From Elusimicrobia bacterium GWA2_69_24 (GTDB lineage Bacteria > Elusimicrobiota > Elusimicrobia > UBA1565), in the NCBI GenBank assembly GCA_001799695.1, contig MGTY01000003.1, positions 1 through 41,148 on the forward strand: a DNA stretch of 41,148 nucleotides, given 5' to 3'. A model generated the notes under the pieces. It had not been told where the DNA came from. It made no database searches and saw nothing but the letters and a program-made list of their open reading frames with translations. The translations under genes and the position numbers were made by a program. Positions 40,991-41,148 of the stretch are shown piece by piece. Every line of letters starts with the position of its first letter. The stretch's first letter is position 1.

Positions 40991-41148
40991 GATTGCGCCC
41001 GAGAGCGGCAAAAACAAATGCCGACCGGCCGGTCCGCACTTGTCGACTTTCACACAGATGTATTTCTCTAGGATTAATGAGGATTGAATTGACTTTTCCC
41101 ATGCTATGATTAGCTTTAGTATCCGTAAATTGCAGGTCAGTCCACTCT
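40991..41148. other. AT-richer DNA after the integrase, no gene seen
   Basis: From about 41041 the base composition falls in GC compared with the rest of the window. It holds a 12-bp palindrome GACCGGCCGGTC (41023-41034) and an extended -10 at 41102-41110. No GTTRRRY core or RYYYAAC site was found before the window ends, so attI is not demonstrated. Confidence 0.5.
41102..41110 (+). promoter_or_regulatory. Extended -10 promoter (TGCTATGAT) reading off the window
   Basis: TG-C-TATGAT with TTGAAT 15 bp upstream (41084-41089). Rightward orientation and position after intI fit a cassette promoter, but the first gene is outside the window. Confidence 0.45.

Noticed and set aside
41089..41110. TTGACT as the -35 of the outward promoter
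   Set aside because: Only 10 bp separate it from TATGAT; the extended -10, with or without TTGAAT at 15 bp, is a better reading.
40991..41148. attI site directly after intI
   Set aside because: No GTTRRRY or RYYYAAC sequence occurs in this stretch; attI may lie beyond the window.

Overview
The window is about 41 kb of compact, GC-rich bacterial chromosome with 35 protein-coding genes. No rRNA, tRNA or CRISPR array was seen. Lipoprotein and secretory signals, a C-terminal-Phe beta-barrel porin and a PbgA/YejM-like sulfatase-fold protein point to a Gram-negative (diderm) host. The mix (integron-type integrase, DUF2723 protein, many two-component proteins, high GC) would suit an environmental lineage such as Elusimicrobiota. 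That placement is a guess from gene content, not something the sequence proves.

Layout. (1) 1-9895, minus strand: an Hsp90-like GHKL ATPase, a second Hsp90-like paralogue that has lost its ATP-site motifs, an M50-type membrane protease, imidazolonepropionase (hutI), a HAD phosphatase, a formimidoyl-THF cyclodeaminase-type protein, a membrane protein, and the start of a 2Fe-2S oxidoreductase. The HAD and cyclodeaminase genes, once overlapping, are now split by a 2.1-kb AT-rich insert (about 1967-3999). The insert is bounded by a 76-bp direct repeat of the HAD 3' end and carries a Cys-rich secreted protein and a thioredoxin-fold lipoprotein. (2) 10033-11874, plus: the PbgA-like protein. (3) 11878-20501, minus: three glycosyltransferases, a DUF2723 membrane protein, a class III nucleotidyl cyclase, a HEAT-repeat/cyclophilin fusion and an acyl-CoA dehydrogenase. 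(4) 20578-37249, plus: a secreted protein and then a phosphate-regulon island. The island holds PhoB/PhoR-like proteins, an FGGY kinase, a PAS-GAF-kinase-REC hybrid, DUF47 (PhoU-like) plus PiT, a second PhoB-like regulator, a porin, and pstS-pstC-pstA-pstB-phoU-pstS2. 11-bp-phased GTCA-type repeats, as in Pho boxes, lie ahead of the DUF47, porin and pstS genes. (5) 37230-38360, minus: a polytopic membrane protein. (6) 38412-39683: a soluble REC-kinase. (7) 39755-40990: an integron integrase (IntI) with an extra N-terminal domain. It is followed by AT-richer DNA with an extended -10 promoter pointing off the window, where a cassette array could begin.

Expression style: genes inside operons overlap by ATGA, TTGA or TGATG, while first genes often have a -10-like hexamer only 4-12 nt before the start codon. 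This suggests many leaderless or nearly leaderless mRNAs.

The best leads are the small element in the HAD 3' end, the IntI and what lies to its right, and the ATPase/pseudo-ATPase Hsp90-like pair.
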